Shown here in pieces: positions 21,805 to 34,120 of a stretch of DNA of 64,000 nt. Location of the stretch: the NCBI RefSeq assembly GCF_027943255.1, contig NC_072893.1, positions 98,587,784-98,651,783 on the forward strand, in the 5' to 3' direction. Within the stretch, counting starts at the first letter, position 1; each line of letters starts with the position of its first letter. The stretch is from Anastrepha obliqua. Taxonomy: Eukaryota; Arthropoda; Insecta; Diptera; Tephritidae. Position numbers and translations under genes: made by a program. The notes beneath the pieces are model-generated. The model searched no databases, was not told the DNA's origin, and worked only from the letters and a program-made list of their open reading frames with translations.

Positions 21805-21954
21805 AGTCTCTTGAGCTGTGCTTTGACGAGGAGAGAAGGTGTGTTCCGGAGAAAGAAACGATTTCTAAATTTTGATCCATTTACTCTATCCATGCGTTCT
21901 ATAATTAAGCAGAAGAAACTATCAGTATATAAATACCTTGAGAAGCTTAAATGA
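21805..21954 (+). CDS. CG9164-like: WSCD-family sulfotransferase, last coding exon
   Basis: Acceptor CTATTTCAG at 21804; phase 0, matching the end of the preceding exon at 13050. The 49 codons read SLLSCALTRREGVFRRKKRF, LNFDPFTLSMRSIIKQ and end KYLEKLK before TGA at 21952-21954. The RREGVFRRKKR and NFDPFT motifs are what I expect at the C-terminus of WSCD-family proteins. The basic stretch follows the last conserved helix of the sulfotransferase fold. A possible polyadenylation signal AATAAA is at 22087. Together the four exons give 692 nt, about 230 residues, without a lesion. Confidence 0.85.
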   Translation, partial: SLLSCALTRREGVFRRKKRFLNFDPFTLSMRSIIKQKKLSVYKYLEKLK

Positions 21955-22086
21955 TGAGCTTCCACAAATAAGCTGTATTATTTACAAGTACATACCTATT
22001 TGGCGCGCTTCATGACCGCATTGTAATTTATACTTATATATACTCCTAAGTGTATTCATTATATGATGATTCTAAAGCAACCATGG

Positions 22087-22092
22087 AATAAA
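22087..22092 (+). terminator. Candidate polyadenylation signal of the sulfotransferase gene
   Basis: AATAAA, 133 bp after the stop codon at 21954. It is the first canonical signal after the stop that I noticed; in AT-rich DNA chance matches are common. Confidence 0.4.
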
Positions 22093-22294
22093 GTACCATG
22101 GAGTCTGCTCAAATTATTAATACGTACTTACATATTTTAAGCTCGCCATTTTTTGATTTGATTTATTCAAATAGTTTTCTTTATTTCTTTTGGAAGATAT
22201 ATGTAAATAGGTACTACATATGTATACTTTGTATGATCATATATAGTTATGTATTAGACCGGGGTGCTTTGTATAATATACAATTTTTCGATGC

Positions 22295-23065
22295 GACAAC
22301 GCGCCGCACACTGGGGATTTAGCGGAAAAAAGTCAAATTTGCAACATACCACCTACGCATTGTTTAATGGTATTTCTAAATTCCAGAATAGAACCAACAA
22401 TAAAATCAAAAAGAATTACTAAACTCCGACTTACAGTTTTTTTTATAGATATGTCAAAAGTATAATTTTTTTATAGTATTGAACTGACTAAGAAAAAACT
22501 GCAAAGCCAAAGGTGGTTTTTTTTCCTTTTGCTTGAGCCGACTTCCAATTTTTTATTTTTGATTTAGGGTATGATATTTTTATATATTTTAGCCGGAAGA
22601 ACAAAGGCTGTGAAGCATTTGATTATCTATTTATAATTAATTTTACGAAAAAAAAAAAATAATAATAAAAATAATAGCGTCTCTTTTAGTTTTAATCAAT
22701 TGCAGGTGCCACCAGGTGGCACTGATTATTTTTTGGCAATGATAATAACTAAACGCTTTCTAGTGTGTGCATAATGATAACGAAACACTTTTAATTTTGT
22801 TGTGACATTTTGAGGGTAATCCAGAATTATGAACTTACATGTATCCTGTGCGTAAATATTTGCTGGCTTATATTAATAACAAAAAAAAAAAAAATTATGA
22901 ATTTTAAAAAACAATTTTTTTTTAATTTTTTTAAAAAATAGTTTTTAAACATGTTCTTTTCATACACAAATATATACAACTTCGTTAGTAGTAAAAATGT
23001 AAATATTTTTTGAGATGTATACTTTTTTCCGCATCTCTGTACAAAAATCCCCAGTGTGCGCCGTC
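22295..23065. mobile_element. TIR element, about 770 bp, non-autonomous
   Basis: Left end GCCGCACACTGGGGATTT plus GCGGAAAAAAGT (22302-22330); right end, inverted, GGCGCACACTGGGGATTT and GCGGAAAAAAGT (23024-23065). Interior is AT-rich with poly-A and poly-T runs and no open frame. The DNA to its right (23066-23200) is itself a repeat that recurs inverted at about 32780-32895. Superfamily uncertain. Confidence 0.55.
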
Positions 23066-23200
23066 GAAATTATGATTCCTCTTGTCATTACTAAAAAAGT
23101 CCTTCTCCGGCACATGTAGGCCAAAAATTAATTTCGAGGTTGTATAATTTCATTTTTATGGCTTAACTAGAATTTGTAAGTTACTTGGAATTTATCGTAC
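23066..23200 (+). repeat. Dispersed repeat shared with 32780-32895
   Basis: AATTATGATTCCTCTTGTCATTAC and CTCGAGGTTGTATAATTTCA-like words match the complement of 32780-32895 (GTAATGATAAGAGGAATCATAATT; GAAATTATGTAGCCTCGAAAC). Diverged. Confidence 0.5.
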
Positions 23201-24388
23201 AGAACTTTTTTTTATAGCAAGGATATTCTAATTTATTTCACATAACGGCTGTATGTAACTGCATAAAATAATCGTGCGTAACTCAAAATCCGTAATTAAG
23301 AAGCGCGATTTGCCATACAAAATTTATCTCCCAAAATCTGAGATTATAAAATAAACCCAGATAATAACGATACTTTTTCACATGCAACCCTGTGTTATCG
23401 ATAATTATTATTACGAATGTGAGGAGAAACATCAAAATAAAAACTAATATAAATGTAATGGTCACCGGCAACAGGTTTGTAGACATAATTCTAATAAAAT
23501 GTTTGTTAGCTGTTTGTTATTACCTAAGCGTGTGTCCATAAACGCTTTGTCCTCTTATTACTTGTTATAAAATGTAATATAGAAGTTCCCATGCATATTG
23601 CTGCCATAATTTTTTGTAACCTCAGTAAACGTCATTTACGGATTTCCTCCTACTGTTTATTACTAGCCGCCAATTGCGCAATTAAATTAGATATTCCTTC
23701 CTAATAATTAAAGAAACCAAAAACACCGAAATATTCCACCAAAATAATTTCTATGAAGAAAAACCTCTCAAAGCAGTATTGTCAGCTGATTGTCAATTTG
23801 CAGGTAATCTGCCATATGTGAACGTGTATATTAATTTTGTGGATTTATATTATATTAATATTAATATGTATACCAAAATGCTCAGAATGACGTCGATGCG
23901 GAATCGATTTAGCTATGTGTGTCCGCCCATCCATGTGTTCGATAACTCCAGCAAAAAATAATATGTCTCAATTTAGTTTCTTACACCTCATTTAGATCCG
24001 ACAAAAACCTTATTGATATCGGATAAAAAACTCGCCCACTTTTAATCTTACAACTAAAATTCCGTCCGCCCGTCTAATGTTATAAGCTATAACTTGAGAA
24101 AAAGCAAGGTCACTGAACTCTATACAAGATAAGTATATATTCAAAATAGGCGAAACGCCCTGCTCCCACGGTAATTTGAGGGTGAAGTGTTACAAATAAG
24201 ATAAAATTACTAAAATTTGATAAATTCAAAAAATAAATACTGTGAAAGTGATTTGATATTTTTTTCGCAAAATTTTTTAATATTTATTTTTTACCGTTTT
24301 CCGTTCCTATTTTATTTAAAACCTTTTATTGTTGTCGTCATACGTGTAGTAAATTTTATACTTATTTTTATTGTCGTAAGTGTAGTAT
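23201..24388. other. AT-rich stretch, no gene seen
   Basis: Contains a short repeat near 24058-24095 (GTCTAATGTTATAAGCTATAACTT) that resembles 33335-33360 in inverted orientation. No coding sequence was recognised. Confidence 0.4.
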
Positions 24389-24402
24389 ATTTTAAACGTA
24401 TA

Positions 24403-24700
24403 TATATATGTATACATATATATATAATTGGCGCGTACACCATTTTTGGGTGTTTGGCCGAGCTCCTCCTCCTATTTGTGGCGTGCGTCTTAAGGTTGTA
24501 CCGCAAATGGAGGGACCTACAGTTTCAAGCTGACTCCGAGGGCATATATTTTTATGAGGAGCTTTTCCATGGCAGAGGGGCGATATCGATGTTTTTTTAA
24601 TTGTGGTGTTTCACCGAGATTCGAAGCTACGTTCTCTCTGTGAATTCCGAATGGTAGTCACGCACCAACCCATTCGGCTACGGCGGCCGCTGAATTCCGA
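24403..24700 (-). mobile_element. SINE copy 3 with 14-bp target duplication
   Basis: On the minus strand: head GCGGCCGCCGTAGCCGAATG, B-box region near 24625, body with AAAAGCTCCTCATAAAAAT, 3' end GTGTACGCGCCAAT followed by a (TA)n tail at 24403-24430. ATTTTAAACGTATA occurs at 24389-24402 and again at 24701-24714. This is a direct target-site duplication and shows retrotransposition. Confidence 0.9.
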
Positions 24701-24714
24701 ATTTTAAACGTATA

Positions 24715-25689
24715 AAAATATGTATTTATAGGATTCGCAAGGAATCCTATCGTTATATTATATAAGTATTTTCAATTTCCACACAGTTAAAACAAGTTGG
24801 TTATGCTTTCAAATACTTTTAAGCCAATACGACACTTAGGACACTTTGTGAAATACCTAAATATAATATCTTATTTTTTCCCCTAATTTTCATAAGTAGT
24901 ATGAAAAGTAATGGAATAATGATAATAAGTAATAATGAAATATAAATAATAATGATATATTTAGCAAGCTGTCGAAAAAATGTGCTTTTGCAAAAATTCA
25001 AATTTTATACCCATCCAGTAAATGTGATTGTAATAGACAATTTTTGCTTAAGACAATAAACGCAAAGAAATTGCCGTGACACTTTTAAAACTAAAGTTAA
25101 CAAAATGAATATTTTATTGTTGAACTCGGCAGGATATCCTTTCGAAGAAGCCTATAAGAATGAGCGTGAAAATTTTAGAATAAAGTAAAAAAAAAAGAGA
25201 TTAGTGAGCATTTCGGTCCGCACCTTTTTTTGTTAGAGAAAAGTCTCCACCTCTTTTAAAAACGACAAAATCTTACCCCAATCACAGTTCGGTTTTCCTA
25301 CATACAAGGAGAGGTGGAGTGGTATAGAGCTCACATTTAGCGCGAAAAATTTCGTATATTTTATGAACCGTAACTGATTATTCTCAAATTCAAGCACAAT
25401 ACTTTGCTTTAGAAGGAGCTGATTTGAAGTTATGTTTCGTTTCGATACCTCTCTTGGTACTGGAATTATAGACTAAAGTGTGGTCTCAAGAATTGACAAG
25501 ATACAGTATCCGATAGATTATGACAATATCGAGGTGAAATGAAAGGTCAGTCAAAATTGTAAAGTTATGTCTAAATATCCATTTAAATAATTTCTTTTTA
25601 AATAAATGTATTTTTATGTTTTGTTAAACATAAATTAAGTACTTGTTTATTAACATAAAAGCAGTAAAGTTTATTTTATTTATATTGTT
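24715..25689. other. AT-rich stretch, no gene seen
   Basis: No convincing coding sequence or repeat match. A short purine/pyrimidine-rich inverted motif (AGTCTCCACCTCT at 25243 and AGGAGAGGTGGAG at 25306) is the only structure noted. Confidence 0.35.
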
Positions 25690-25870
25690 GTAAAGCTTAT
25701 ACAGCTCATCGTTAATCTTCCGCAAAACTTTTCTCTCGAAAACTCCAAGAGCCGCTTCGTCAGCTGTTTTCATTGTCCTTGCTTCTGCGCCATACACCGG
25801 CAGGATGAGTGGCTTACAGACTGTAATTTTTGTACAAAAAGGAAGGATTTTAGTTCTCAATTGCCAACTC
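25690..25870 (-). pseudogene. LINE reverse transcriptase C-terminal relic
   Basis: On the minus strand LPVYGAEARTMKTADEAALG followed by VFERKVLRKI. This matches the region after the RT fingers and palm in many non-LTR elements (LLYGSEAWT...ADE..L..FERKVLR.I). Only about 60 residues remain. Confidence 0.65.
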
Positions 25871-26332
25871 CAAATTGCCAAATGTGTACATGCAAACGTA
25901 AATTTGGTTAACTAACTTCTGACAAAGTGACAGCTATCACGAGGCGTACCGAGATAAGGTTTTTATTTTTTTATCATAAAAAATATTATTAAAACTACAA
26001 AGCAACGATATTTTCAAAACCTGCAATCGCCCACATTTTATTTAAAGTTTCAGTGAAAAAATGTGTCTTAAAAAATTCATTTATTTTAAACGAGATGTAA
26101 CTTTAAGTAAATTAATATATAATTCTATAATGTAGAAAAAATAATTAAGGGTAGTTTGAAATAAACCTGATTATAAACTCCGAAAAATTCACGTTTGATT
26201 AAATAATTCTTTTTTGTTAGCGCCTTATGGTAAAAAGTGCCTATCTATTCAGAATAATTTACTTTTTTTATTAAGACTCAGATATTTGGCTGTATACTTA
26301 TATGGTATGATGACTGTATATTTAATATATTG
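25871..26332. other. AT-rich stretch, nothing recognised
   Basis: No open frame or repeat of note. Confidence 0.35.
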
Positions 26333-26455
26333 GTGGCCGCCGAAGCCGAATGGGAAGGGCATAGGATCGAGTCTCCGTGCATGAAATGTATTTCTGCCAT
26401 GAAAAAGCTCCTCATAAAAAAATATATCTGCCGTTCGGAGTAGACTTAAAACTAT
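26333..26455 (+). mobile_element. SINE copy 4, internally deleted
   Basis: Head GTGGCCGCCGAAGCCGAATGGG is followed directly, after a large internal deletion, by TTTCTGCCATGAAAAAGCTC and CTGCCGTTCGGAGTAGACTT. The B-box part and the 3' third are missing. Confidence 0.75.
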
Positions 26456-27100
26456 ATAATAATTTGGGCTATGCAGTTAATATACTATAGTATAATTTAA
26501 GTAGAATATCATTGAGTTTAATAATTAGGAAAGTACTTTTTATATCACCGAAAGTGAATTAATGCTTTTTTATAAAAATAGTACCGAGAACTTTTAACTC
26601 TTTACTTACCCTAAGATTATTGTAGCTAATGTTATACAACAAAATTAGAATGCAACCAGCCACCATTAAATCATTTCACTAACGTTTCTATTTTGTTAAT
26701 TATTCTTACTTTTTTGACGATTGTACGATTTGTTTTTACAAGTACATATATCAAAAAGGGGGAATGATCGGAAAATACACTTTAAATTGCAACTTCTGTA
26801 CTTTATTGTACATTCGTTAGCTCAAAAACAATAGAAATATTTTCTCATCCTAAGCAATCTTGAAAATATGAGCGTATCAGTAAAGGACAACTTTTGAAAA
26901 TGGACCATACACATTTTCCAGCAATACGGGAAAATTTCCTTTCTTTTCTGGATAATGCGATTTTTTAAGTTTTTAAATAATGAAACTATTTTTAGGGGTT
27001 GGCAATGTGTTTTCAAAATGTCCTAAAACCACAATATTTTTGTATTGAGATTTTTCACCATTATTTAGCAATCATTGCCAGTGTCTTTGTTACCTTTGCT
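26456..27100. other. AT-rich stretch, nothing recognised
   Basis: No coding sequence or repeat was recognised. Confidence 0.35.
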
Positions 27101-27109
27101 CGGACAATC

Positions 27110-27435
27110 TTAAAAAAAAAAAATAAATAAATAAATAATTGGCGCGTACACTTCTGTTAGGTGTTTGGTCGAGCTCCTCCTCCTATTTGTGGTGTGCGTC
27201 TTGATGTTGTTCCACAAATGGAGGGACCTACAGTTTCAAGCCGACTCCGAACGCCAGATATTTTTATGAGGAGCTTTTTCATGGCAGAAATACACTCGGA
27301 GGTTTGCCATTGCCTGCCGAGGGGCGACCGCTATTAGAAAAATGTTTTTATTAATTTTGCTTTCACCGAGATTCGAACCAACGACCTCTCTGTGAATTCC
27401 GAATGGTAATCACGCACCAACCCATTCGGCTACGG
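27110..27435 (-). mobile_element. SINE copy 5 with 9-bp target duplication
   Basis: Nearly full length on the minus strand. Head CGCCGTAGCCGAATGGGTTG at the right, B-box near 27370 (GGTTCGAATCTC), 3' end GTGTACGCGCCAATT followed by an (AAAT)n/poly-A tail at 27110-27137. CGGACAATC is found at 27101-27109 and 27436-27444. The tail differs from the (TA)n of the other copies. Confidence 0.9.
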
Positions 27436-27444
27436 CGGACAATC

Positions 27445-28740
27445 CTATTTTTAATATATTTTCAAAATAAAAACCTATCCTAAATTCGGCTATGTTTCAG
27501 GGGTCGGCATACGGTTTGGAAATCGCGGTTTTCCAGTTTTTACGGATTTTGGTATCTGAACGATATGTCTCAATCGCATATACATATCTCCAAGAGAATT
27601 TTTATTTACGTAGATGGTCATTAAAAACGTTCCTTTATTTGTAAAATATATCCGACTTTGAGAAATTTTCGCGAGGTCCTTCCATTTAAGGAAGGGCTAG
27701 TTATGAATATGTTCGACATTTTTGAAGAAACGGAACAAATGACACCGGTGATTTTAATGGCGTTAACGTACATAGATAATTTAAGCACCATGATGTTACC
27801 AGTTTTGAACGAATTGCACTTAAAAATAATACCTTCAATGTATGAAGATTAAGAAAATAAACTTTCGGTGTGTGTCGAATAACATTTAAAAATTCCTAAT
27901 AACGTTTGGAGTGATAAAAAACCTGGGCCTGACAAAACAGTCATGAGCAAATTTTATTATATAGTATACTAGTAGCACCCGGCAATGCCAGAGCACTGTA
28001 ACCTTAAGGTCTATTGTGTCTCATTTTAGGATTTAGGTAATGCATTTTAAACAACCGAGAAGAACTTCAGCATAGGCTATTATAATTCATAGAGACGTCA
28101 TTTGTTACCTGGTCACATAGTATTCTGCCGCATTCGTGCATCGGTGTAGCGCAATGCCAAAGAATGCGTCTCGTAGTATTGTTCTCTACTCTGCAAAATT
28201 TGCAGATTTACTATTTTTTCCAGTTCCATAAAAACTATATTATCTAATTGTTATGATGTAAGCAGAAAGTCTCTGTAGCTATGTATGTATGTATGTAACT
28301 ATATATGTAGAAGTAGTTGATGTTCCCTTCTTTGTGAGTATAGAGCTGTATAGAGAATCCATGGCATGTGTTAATCTTTCTAAGCACTAAATCGCCAGTT
28401 TAGATAACTAGTTCCAACGCTTTTAGCCTGACGTATGCAAATCTTAACATTGGAAAAAATTATATGACGTGGCGAATTTATAAATGATTTAAATTTTTTG
28501 TACGCTTTATAAAGCCTCTTCTTTTCGCCAAGCATTAGCAAGTGGCGAATAGATGAAGTAACTGGTACAAATGAACATATAATGTAATCGAATGGTACAA
28601 TATAACACATACTTGTATATAGAGCTGTCTTAAATTGCATGTTTTGAGGTATAGCCATACTCGCTAGCGGCGAATCATACGCGATAACTTTGTTGTTGTT
28701 TTCGCATGCAAATTTTTCGACAAGTTAAGGGGTTATATAC
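27445..28740. other. Non-coding stretch with a few unassigned ORFs
   Basis: Includes a 64-codon plus-strand frame at 27658-27852 and a 92-codon minus-strand frame at 28380-28658, neither recognised. GTATGTATGTATGTA microsatellite near 28280. Nothing here can be named. Confidence 0.3.
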
Positions 28741-31345
28741 CTTGTGAGCCCGAAAAAATGGACGATTGTCATAATTGTTTTTAAATATGTTTTAGAAATG
28801 ATGATGAATCAAATGATTGCAAAATCCCCTTTCAGCTATATATTGAGTAAATTAAATGAACAAGGCCAAATCTTCAAATCAATTGAAAAACGCTTGTGTG
28901 CCCTTGAACAAAACATGCAATTTTTTGACTATGAATAAAATACTAAAAATAATATTATGGAATGCCAACGGACTAGCTAAACACCAAACAGAGCTAGAAG
29001 TTCTGTTCACCAACGACGAAATTCACGTCTTTCTAATAGCTGAAACACACTTCACAAAACATTCATATTTGAATTTTAAACATTATTCCCTATACCAAAC
29101 TATTCACCCCAACAATTGTGCAAGAGGTGGCAGCGCCGTTCTCATAAAAAATAATATAACTCACCACTTGGAAGACCAACTCAGCGCCGAGAAATTTCAA
29201 ACACCTTCCGTTTCTGTCGAGGCCTTCGAGCAACAAATATTACTAAGAGCTTTATACAGCTCACCCAGACACCAACTAAAATCTGAACATTATGTATCTC
29301 TCATCGAAAGATACAAAGGACGTTTTATTATTGTATATTAGGCGATTTCAACGCTAAGCACATACATTGGGGGGTCTAGGCTTACAATGACAAAAGGGCG
29401 CGAAATGTTTAAAGCCATAAGACAAAGAGGTTGCGAAATAATTTCAACTGGTAAGCTAACATACCTGATTTGATTGACTTTTTTGTCTCCAAAAATATTC
29501 CCGCAAACCATCTTTCTATTTCCGAAGGCTTCGATCGGAACTCTGACCACTCACCGATCCTTTTAGAAATATCAGGAAATGCGGTACTAAATAAAACGTC
29601 TCCTCGTCTATTTAATAACTTCTCCGACTGGCAGTATTTCCAACTGCAATTACAAGCTGTAGTGGTAGATTGATGATCCTGATGATGCCGTGCTTCAATT
29701 CACGGAAATAATTCAAAACGCAGCATGGAACAGTACGCCCCAGCAAGGCGTCACATCAAATAAGAAAAAATACCCATCATATATTAAGTTGCTGAGAAAT
29801 AAAAAACGAAAACTTAAACGTCGTTGGCAGTAAACCAGATATCCTAAGGACAAATTGAAACTCAACCAAACCACAAAACAACTACACGTTAAAAAATGAT
29901 AATTTCAATCGATAGCACCCATCAAAGCAAACGACACCCAATGGGCAAAAACCAATGAGCAAAAAGCAAATTTATTTGCAGAGAATCGTCGAAAAACCTT
30001 CTGTGCCAATAATGGATCTAAAGATATTGACATCTCGTCAAATTAGATTGAAAGCGATGTCAGCATTGAGCCAGTTATTAGTAACGAAGAAGTAATGAAG
30101 TAATGAATGAATAAACAAGAGAGTTATTCCAACGCACCAGTTTGGCTTTCGAAAAAATCACTCCACAATCGACCAAGTTCACAGAGTTGTTAGAATCATA
30201 GAGTGTGCGATAGAGGATAATAAAGTTTGCGCAGCGGTGTTCCTTGACGTCTCACAGGCGTTTGTCAAAGTTTAGGCATACGGGCTTACTCCACAAACTA
30301 AAATCGATTTTGCCCAGGAATTATTGCGAAATTCTTTCTTCCTACCTTTATGGCAGATACTTTCGTATTAGACTTGACAACGCCTATTCTTCATTGCAAA
30401 AAGCAAGCGCGGGGGTACCTCAAGGACGTATACGTATGACTTATCGGTTCACGAGCAACACGTTACCACAACCTTTGCAGATTACACGGCTATCCTAGCA
30501 GTTGGAGAAGTAATCGAGACTACAACGGCGTAATACCAATCAGCGGTGAGTTCTATTGCAGCATGGGCAAAAAAATGGCGTAGCAAATTAAATAATTCAA
30601 AATCAGTGCACATTGTATTCGGCCTGAAAAAAACAATTTACAAGCCAGTCTACATAAACAACGTAAATATACCGTACGTCAACGAGGCAAAATATCTTGG
30701 AATAACTCTTGATGCTAAACTGCGTTGGAAGGCGCATGTCAAGAAAAAGCGTGAAGAGCCGGAATTAAAAACAAAAAACCTTCTTTATCTTATTGGTAGA
30801 CCCTCTATTCTGTCAACGAACAACAAACTACTGCTATACAATCAAATTCTTAAACCGGTCTGGACGTATGACATTCAGCTATGGGGATGCTCAAGCGAAT
30901 CTTGCATGACAATTATCCAACGATTCCAAAATAAAGTGTTGCGCAACATCGTCAATGCTCCATACTATGTACGAAATTTCGACCTCCATCGTGATCTTGG
31001 TATGCTACTCATCACTGACGTGGCGAAAAAGTATGCCATGGCTCACAGACAACGTTTAAGTACACATGTCAACGCTGAAGCATTGGCTTTGCTTCAGCCA
31101 AATACTCATCGTCGGCGGCTCAAGCGTAAAACATTTTTAGACCAGATGGGCACCCAGTAGCAGCAGCACCTTATTTATTTATACATTCATAATGAATTTA
31201 TGAATATTGAGGCATCTTAGTTTTTTCCTTTTTTAATATATATCTTCAATAAAAATTGCTCGTTAGTATCTTTATTTCGTTGTACTAGTTGTAATTTCTA
31301 AACGTTATTCTGCTTATACTTTAAGATGCGTTAATAAAAAAAAAA
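28740..31345 (+). pseudogene. Jockey-like LINE C with poly-A tail
   Basis: Plus strand, 5'-truncated. The end of an ORF1-like frame (to 28938, ILSKLNEQGQIFKSIEKRLC) overlaps the ORF2 start at 28928 (MNKILKIILWNANGLAKHQ), the apurinic endonuclease domain of Jockey-clade LINEs. Then LIAETHFTKHSY, DRNSDHSPILLEI (29470-29673), RT parts near 30130-30420 (HQFGFRKNHSTIDQVHRVV, ASAGVPQGRI) and a long C-terminal frame (30546-31160, YLGITLDAKLRWKAHV, VLRNIVNAPYYVRNFDLHRD). Ends in a poly-A run at about 31331-31343. Frameshifts, stops and an internal RT deletion around 30060-30130 make it inactive. Confidence 0.85.
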
Positions 31346-32440
31346 AAAGAAAACAAAAATGAGGTATGTATCATACTGAAGGGTAACTCTTGAAGAATAC
31401 ATTTTGGTGTATTTATTTTAAAAAATGTTATTATTTATTGTTGATATCGCCCCTCCCCTGAAACGCCGTTTTTTAGAAGAGGCTTGCGGTGATCACGGTA
31501 GCGCATGAGCAGCTCAACTGAAATCAAAAAAATTAAATGATTATTGTAGAAAAATGTTTTTTAGTGAATCTAAACGGTTTATTTACCCAAAAAAAAAAAA
31601 TTTTTCTCGATATGAAAACCGCTTTGCCCCAAAAAACGATTTTTGAGGCAAAAATTAATTCCAGCGAACTATGCAAATATTTATAAAAAGTGAACCGTTC
31701 AAATTCACGAGGTTGGAACTTCGAATAATTAAAAAAAAGTTTATCCAAATCGGTCAAATAGTTTGCTGCTTAAATTCATATGTAGGTATGTACGAGAAAA
31801 TAAAAATAAATTTTGATTGTTTTAATTATGTTCTATAATTGATTTGGAAGACGCCTCTATTCACAGGAAGGATACCATATGTGATTGAAAACGATTTTAT
31901 TATTTTTCAAAATATTTTTCAAAATTTTTAATATACTTTTGCATTGAATTGAATTAATTTTTGATGCACATTGTCCAGTCACGTTTCCAGGGCGTTTTTT
32001 AATGCGAACACACCTTGTTACTCGCCGTACTTATGCCCAAGGATGCCTCAATCTAACGACATGTGACATAACGATTTGCTCCATTATTTCGTACATAACA
32101 GCGATATTTCTCCTCTAACAACTGATTTTTAATAACCTTCCTGGAATTCGTTGTTGGTCGAATAGCGACCACAAGAAAGTTCATTGTACCAGTTTTTACG
32201 GTGCTAAGGATTGTATTTGTTGGCGCATTCTTGTCTTATTAATCCACGTCGCAATTTACGACGCTAACGGTAATACTATTATAGTTTAATGAAACTGTTT
32301 TCCCGAGATGAATTTCTGAATCTAATGTGAACAACACTAATATGGATCACACATCAAAATGTTCTTAGTGTGACGTATATGATATGTCAAACTCTCCAAA
32401 GGAAATGTCAGATGGCACCTAACAACACCATAAGTGGCCA
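31346..32440. other. Non-coding stretch, no element identified
   Basis: AT-rich. 32000-32300 is less AT-rich and may belong to the same unit as the promoter-like motif at 32453, possibly an old LTR; I could not find its partner. Confidence 0.3.
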
Positions 32441-32452
32441 AGACCGGAATTA

Positions 32453-32492
32453 TAAATAGTAACCCTCGTGCACTGATACATTCAGTTACTAA
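32453..32492 (+). promoter_or_regulatory. TATA box plus initiator, orphan promoter
   Basis: TATAAATA at 32453-32460 and an arthropod initiator-like TTCAGTTAC at about 32483-32491, with the initiator A some 33 bases downstream of the TATA start. This is the standard spacing. No gene follows within reach, so it may be the promoter of a solo LTR or a lost element. TGGCGGGTTGC at 32536 could be a primer-binding-site remnant, but this is speculative. Confidence 0.35.
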
Positions 32493-32779
32493 CCGGTGTA
32501 GCTAAACCGTGACTTCCGCAAAACCCCGAAGGTGCTATGGCGGGTTGCAAAAAACTTAAAAAAATTAACTCGATGGTGGCCACAAACGATTTTCAGGGGA
32601 ATCTTTAAATTTAAAACCAAAATAACTATATTAAAGTAGTATAAAAATGTTATTTTATGTAATTATTATATTTTCCTTTATTGGGATCAGTACTCGGTTA
32701 TGGACATATAAATGACTGCAACTGTTAAATAAAATAAGAATTGAAAATTGTAAAAGAAAATTGAAAAATGTTCAAAATA

Positions 32780-32895
32780 CTCCAAGTGTCTTGAAAATTC
32801 TAGTTAAACCAAACATGTTCCATAAAAATGAAATTATGTAGCCTCGAAACTCATTTTAAATCTATTTTCCGTAATGATAAGAGGAATCATAATTT
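32780..32895 (-). repeat. Dispersed repeat shared with 23066-23200
   Basis: Inverted relative to 23066-23200, with the end word TAAGAGGAATCATAATTTCG. No coding potential. Confidence 0.5.
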
Positions 32896-33604
32896 CGGCT
32901 GCCTAATGGCCCCGGCATAATATAATATTATATGTATGTAGGTATTTACTTTTCCGTATGTGGATTTTTATTATATTAAATTTTTATGTTAATGCTGATT
33001 TTTAAATATAAATATTTTTTTATGTATGTATTGTAAATTTATAAATGTTAATGTGTTTATGACTAATTTCTACAAGCGTGGATTAAGCTATAAAGTGAGA
33101 CAATAAATAATCTAATAAACGCATAATCAAAAATAATTTGATTCAGTTCAATGAACGGGTTCTTCAGGGGGTTTTCTACTACAAAAGTTTTATGTTGATA
33201 TGTATATGTATGTTTCAACGTATTCCGCAACTACTAACAAATCAGGAAGTGCTAAATTTGATCTAGACCAAACTTTGTATACCCGCGCATATTTTAGAAC
33301 AATTTGAGTTGGTTATTGGTTTCCGGAATCGAAGTTATAGCTTGTAACATCAGACAGAAGGACTAATAATCGTGACGCCCAAATTTTTCTTCTTCTCTTT
33401 TTCTTCGTAGTTTATTTTTTCGCTTTATCACTTTTACAAAATTACAGTAATTTTCCTTTATTTATAAAAGATTCCACATTATTTTCTTCTTTGAAAATTG
33501 CCGTTGTATGAAAACTGGGCGTAATTATGGACCGATTTATCCCTTTCTCAATATTAAACTTAATTGGACAAAGATATGTTTCATTGAAATATATTAATTT
33601 TTGT

Positions 33605-33680
33605 TCGAGTTATCGCGTTCCAGGCCACATAGAAATTACTGGAAACAAAATGGCAGGTAAATTAACCATTTTGAGCCTTA
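33605..33680 (+). pseudogene. LINE RNase H relic
   Basis: VPGHIEITGNKMAGKLTILS is readable at about 33606-33668 and matches the RNase H motif (W)VPGH.GI.GNE.AD. of non-LTR elements. Nothing else of the element is recognisable nearby. Confidence 0.5.
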
Positions 33681-34120
33681 GGAAAGGGTAACTTTTCAGG
33701 AAATAGAGGAAAACAAAAAGGATCATACTGGTACAATCTACTAGATATATCCCAATCAAAATCAGTGATAGGTAGCTTAACTTTAACCGTTCTAAAGATT
33801 GTAAGGAATTATATTTGTATATATATATATACAGTCCTGTGCAAAAAAAACCGGACAGTCTGAAAACTCCATTTTTTGAAGTAGTATGGATTTTATCAAA
33901 TATGTTTGAATGTGGTTATATTCCATTGTGTTTTTAATACAAAAGTATGAAATAAAACCAATAAATTTCGTACGTGTTTTTAATATTTTCATACTTTATT
34001 TGTTTTAGCATAGTCAATAACGAATGTTTTATTATTAGTTTATCCTTATTATATAATCTTACAGCTAATTAATTCAAAACAAAATTAATTATTTCATTAT
34101 AAATGTTATAATTTGAAGTT

